Shown one piece after another: positions 63,191-64,000 of a stretch of DNA of 64,000 nucleotides. Within the stretch, counting starts at the first letter, position 1. Every line of letters starts with the position of its first letter. A model generated the notes under the pieces. It made no database searches. It was not told the DNA's origin and was given only the letters and a program-made list of their open reading frames with translations. The stretch is from ZC4RG30 sp963726085 (GTDB lineage Bacteria > Pseudomonadota > Gammaproteobacteria > Steroidobacterales > Steroidobacteraceae), in the NCBI GenBank assembly GCA_963726085.1, contig CAVSAR010000004.1:310001-374000 (forward strand), read 5' to 3'. The position numbers and the translations under genes were made by a program.

Positions 63191-63838
63191 ATGTCGCGTT
63201 CCAGGTTTTTCGTGTTGGTGACGTCGGTTGCACTGGCCACTGCGGCCCTGGCCGCGCCTGCCCAGGCCGAAGGCGATGCTGCCCGCGGCAAGGTCCTGGC
63301 CTATACCTGCCTTGGCTGCCACGGCATCCCCAACTACAAGAGCGTGTACCCGACCTATTCGGTGCCCGAGCTGCGCGGCCAGCACGCCGAATACCTGGTC
63401 ACGGCCCTCAAGGCGTATCGCAGTGGCGAGCGCGGCCACGCCACCATGCATGCGCACGCGTCGACGCTGTCGGACCAGGACATGCAGGACGTGGCCGCCT
63501 ACCTGGGCGGCGAATCGATCAAGACGGCCACCTCCGGGGCAGCGCCTGACTCCGCCGGCATGCCGCCCGCGGTAGCCACCTGCGCCGCCTGCCATGGTCA
63601 CAACGGCGTGGGCATCATGGGCCTCTATCCGACCTTGAGCGGCCAGCACGCCGATTACCTCGAGCACTCGCTGCTGGCGTATCGCACCGGTGGGCGCAAG
63701 AACCCCATCATGGGGCCGTTCGCCAGCCAGCTGAAGCCCGAGGAAATCAAGCAGGTGGCCGAGTACTACGCTGCGCAGACCCCGGCGCTGCAGACGGTGC
63801 CGCGGCGCGAGAACATCCTGCGCGCCAAGGTCAACTGA
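63191..63838 (+). CDS. exported di-haem cytochrome c (c4-like)
   Basis: 215 residues from ATG 63191 with GAGG at 8-base spacing. The signal peptide ends APAQAEG. There are two cytochrome c domains with haem motifs CLGCHG (near residue 41) and CAACHG (near residue 135), each followed by an axial-Met segment (ATMHAHASTLSDQDMQDVAAYL and PIMGPFASQLKPEEIKQVAEYY). This layout is that of cytochrome c4, an electron carrier to terminal oxidases. It is divergent from dtd across 120 bp. Confidence 0.9.
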   Translation: MSRSRFFVLVTSVALATAALAAPAQAEGDAARGKVLAYTCLGCHGIPNYKSVYPTYSVPELRGQHAEYLVTALKAYRSGERGHATMHAHASTLSDQDMQDVAAYLGGESIKTATSGAAPDSAGMPPAVATCAACHGHNGVGIMGLYPTLSGQHADYLEHSLLAYRTGGRKNPIMGPFASQLKPEEIKQVAEYYAAQTPALQTVPRRENILRAKVN

Positions 63839-63854
63839 CCTTAAGTCCCTCGCG

Positions 63855-64000
63855 CTACTTGAGCTGGCGCAGGAACTGCGCCACGGTTGCCAGATACACA
63901 TCGCGATTGGCTTTCTTGCGAAAGCCGTGACCCTCGTCCCTGGCCGCCAGGTACCAGGCGTCGGTGCCATTGAGGCGCAGCTGCTGTAGCAGCTGTTCGG
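63855..64000 (-). CDS. S9-family prolyl oligopeptidase-like protein, C-terminal end only
   Basis: 48 codons before the TAG at 63855 read LLQQLRLNGTDAWYLAARDEG, HGFRKKANRDVYLATVAQFL and RQLK. The DEGHGF motif carries the catalytic His of S9 peptidases (dipeptidyl aminopeptidase/acylaminoacyl-peptidase type). The rest of the gene lies beyond the window edge. Confidence 0.75.
   Translation of the reverse strand, partial: EQLLQQLRLNGTDAWYLAARDEGHGFRKKANRDVYLATVAQFLRQLK

Overview
This window is a contiguous piece of a high-GC gammaproteobacterial chromosome. The placement rests on gene order: yibN-like rhodanese, grxC, secB, gpsA with envC divergent; dtd-tatA-tatB-tatC; glyQS; and glnA with ntrBC behind a sigma-54/NtrC promoter. 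The accessory content (TonB receptor, cytochrome P450, DUF6152, carotenoid oxygenase, acetoacetyl-CoA synthetase) resembles soil or freshwater catabolic genomes of the Steroidobacter/Nevskia kind. That closer placement is an inference from content, not a measured relationship. I saw no rRNA, tRNA, CRISPR array, insertion sequence or prophage.

Layout. 0-2.1 kb: DUF898 membrane protein (cut by the window edge), M48 protease and glutathione peroxidase. 2.1-3.7 kb: an MHS-type transporter with a frameshift. 3.7-17.8 kb: an accessory catabolic region. It holds an OmpA-like protein, a two-haem cytochrome, a TonB receptor, an MmgE/PrpD protein, an MFS importer, a TonB-receptor relic, DUF6152, two paralogous exported proteins, a P450, a LacI-family regulator, a DMT-like membrane protein and a CapA-type phosphatase. 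Five near-identical palindromes (core TGCAAGCGCTTGCA) sit in front of the transcription units here, so the region reads as one local LacI regulon. 17.9-31.7 kb: an acyltransferase/hydrolase operon, aacS with a transporter, a porin/cupredoxin pair divergent from an EAL protein, a Tat-exported carotenoid oxygenase, a damaged MetE-like gene, DUF1761 and a glutathione S-transferase.

31.6-64 kb is mostly core: glyQS; glnA, glnL and glnG; a DUF3300/DUF2950/VOC/lipoprotein/DUF748/MscS envelope series; an aminotransferase; pyrD; trmL; gpsA-secB-grxC-rhodanese; envC; a degenerate GGDEF-EAL protein; DedA; MAPEG; SRPBCC; a small membrane protein; an EamA and a POT transporter joined to dtd-tatABC; a di-haem cytochrome c; and the end of an S9 peptidase.

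Genes are tightly packed. Many same-strand pairs overlap as ATGA, GTGA or TGATG, and five convergent pairs share a CTAG or CTAA so that the two stop codons lie on top of each other. About a dozen genes carry one-base frame breaks, mostly at homopolymer runs. I read most of these as consensus errors and not as biology, and they are marked entry by entry.
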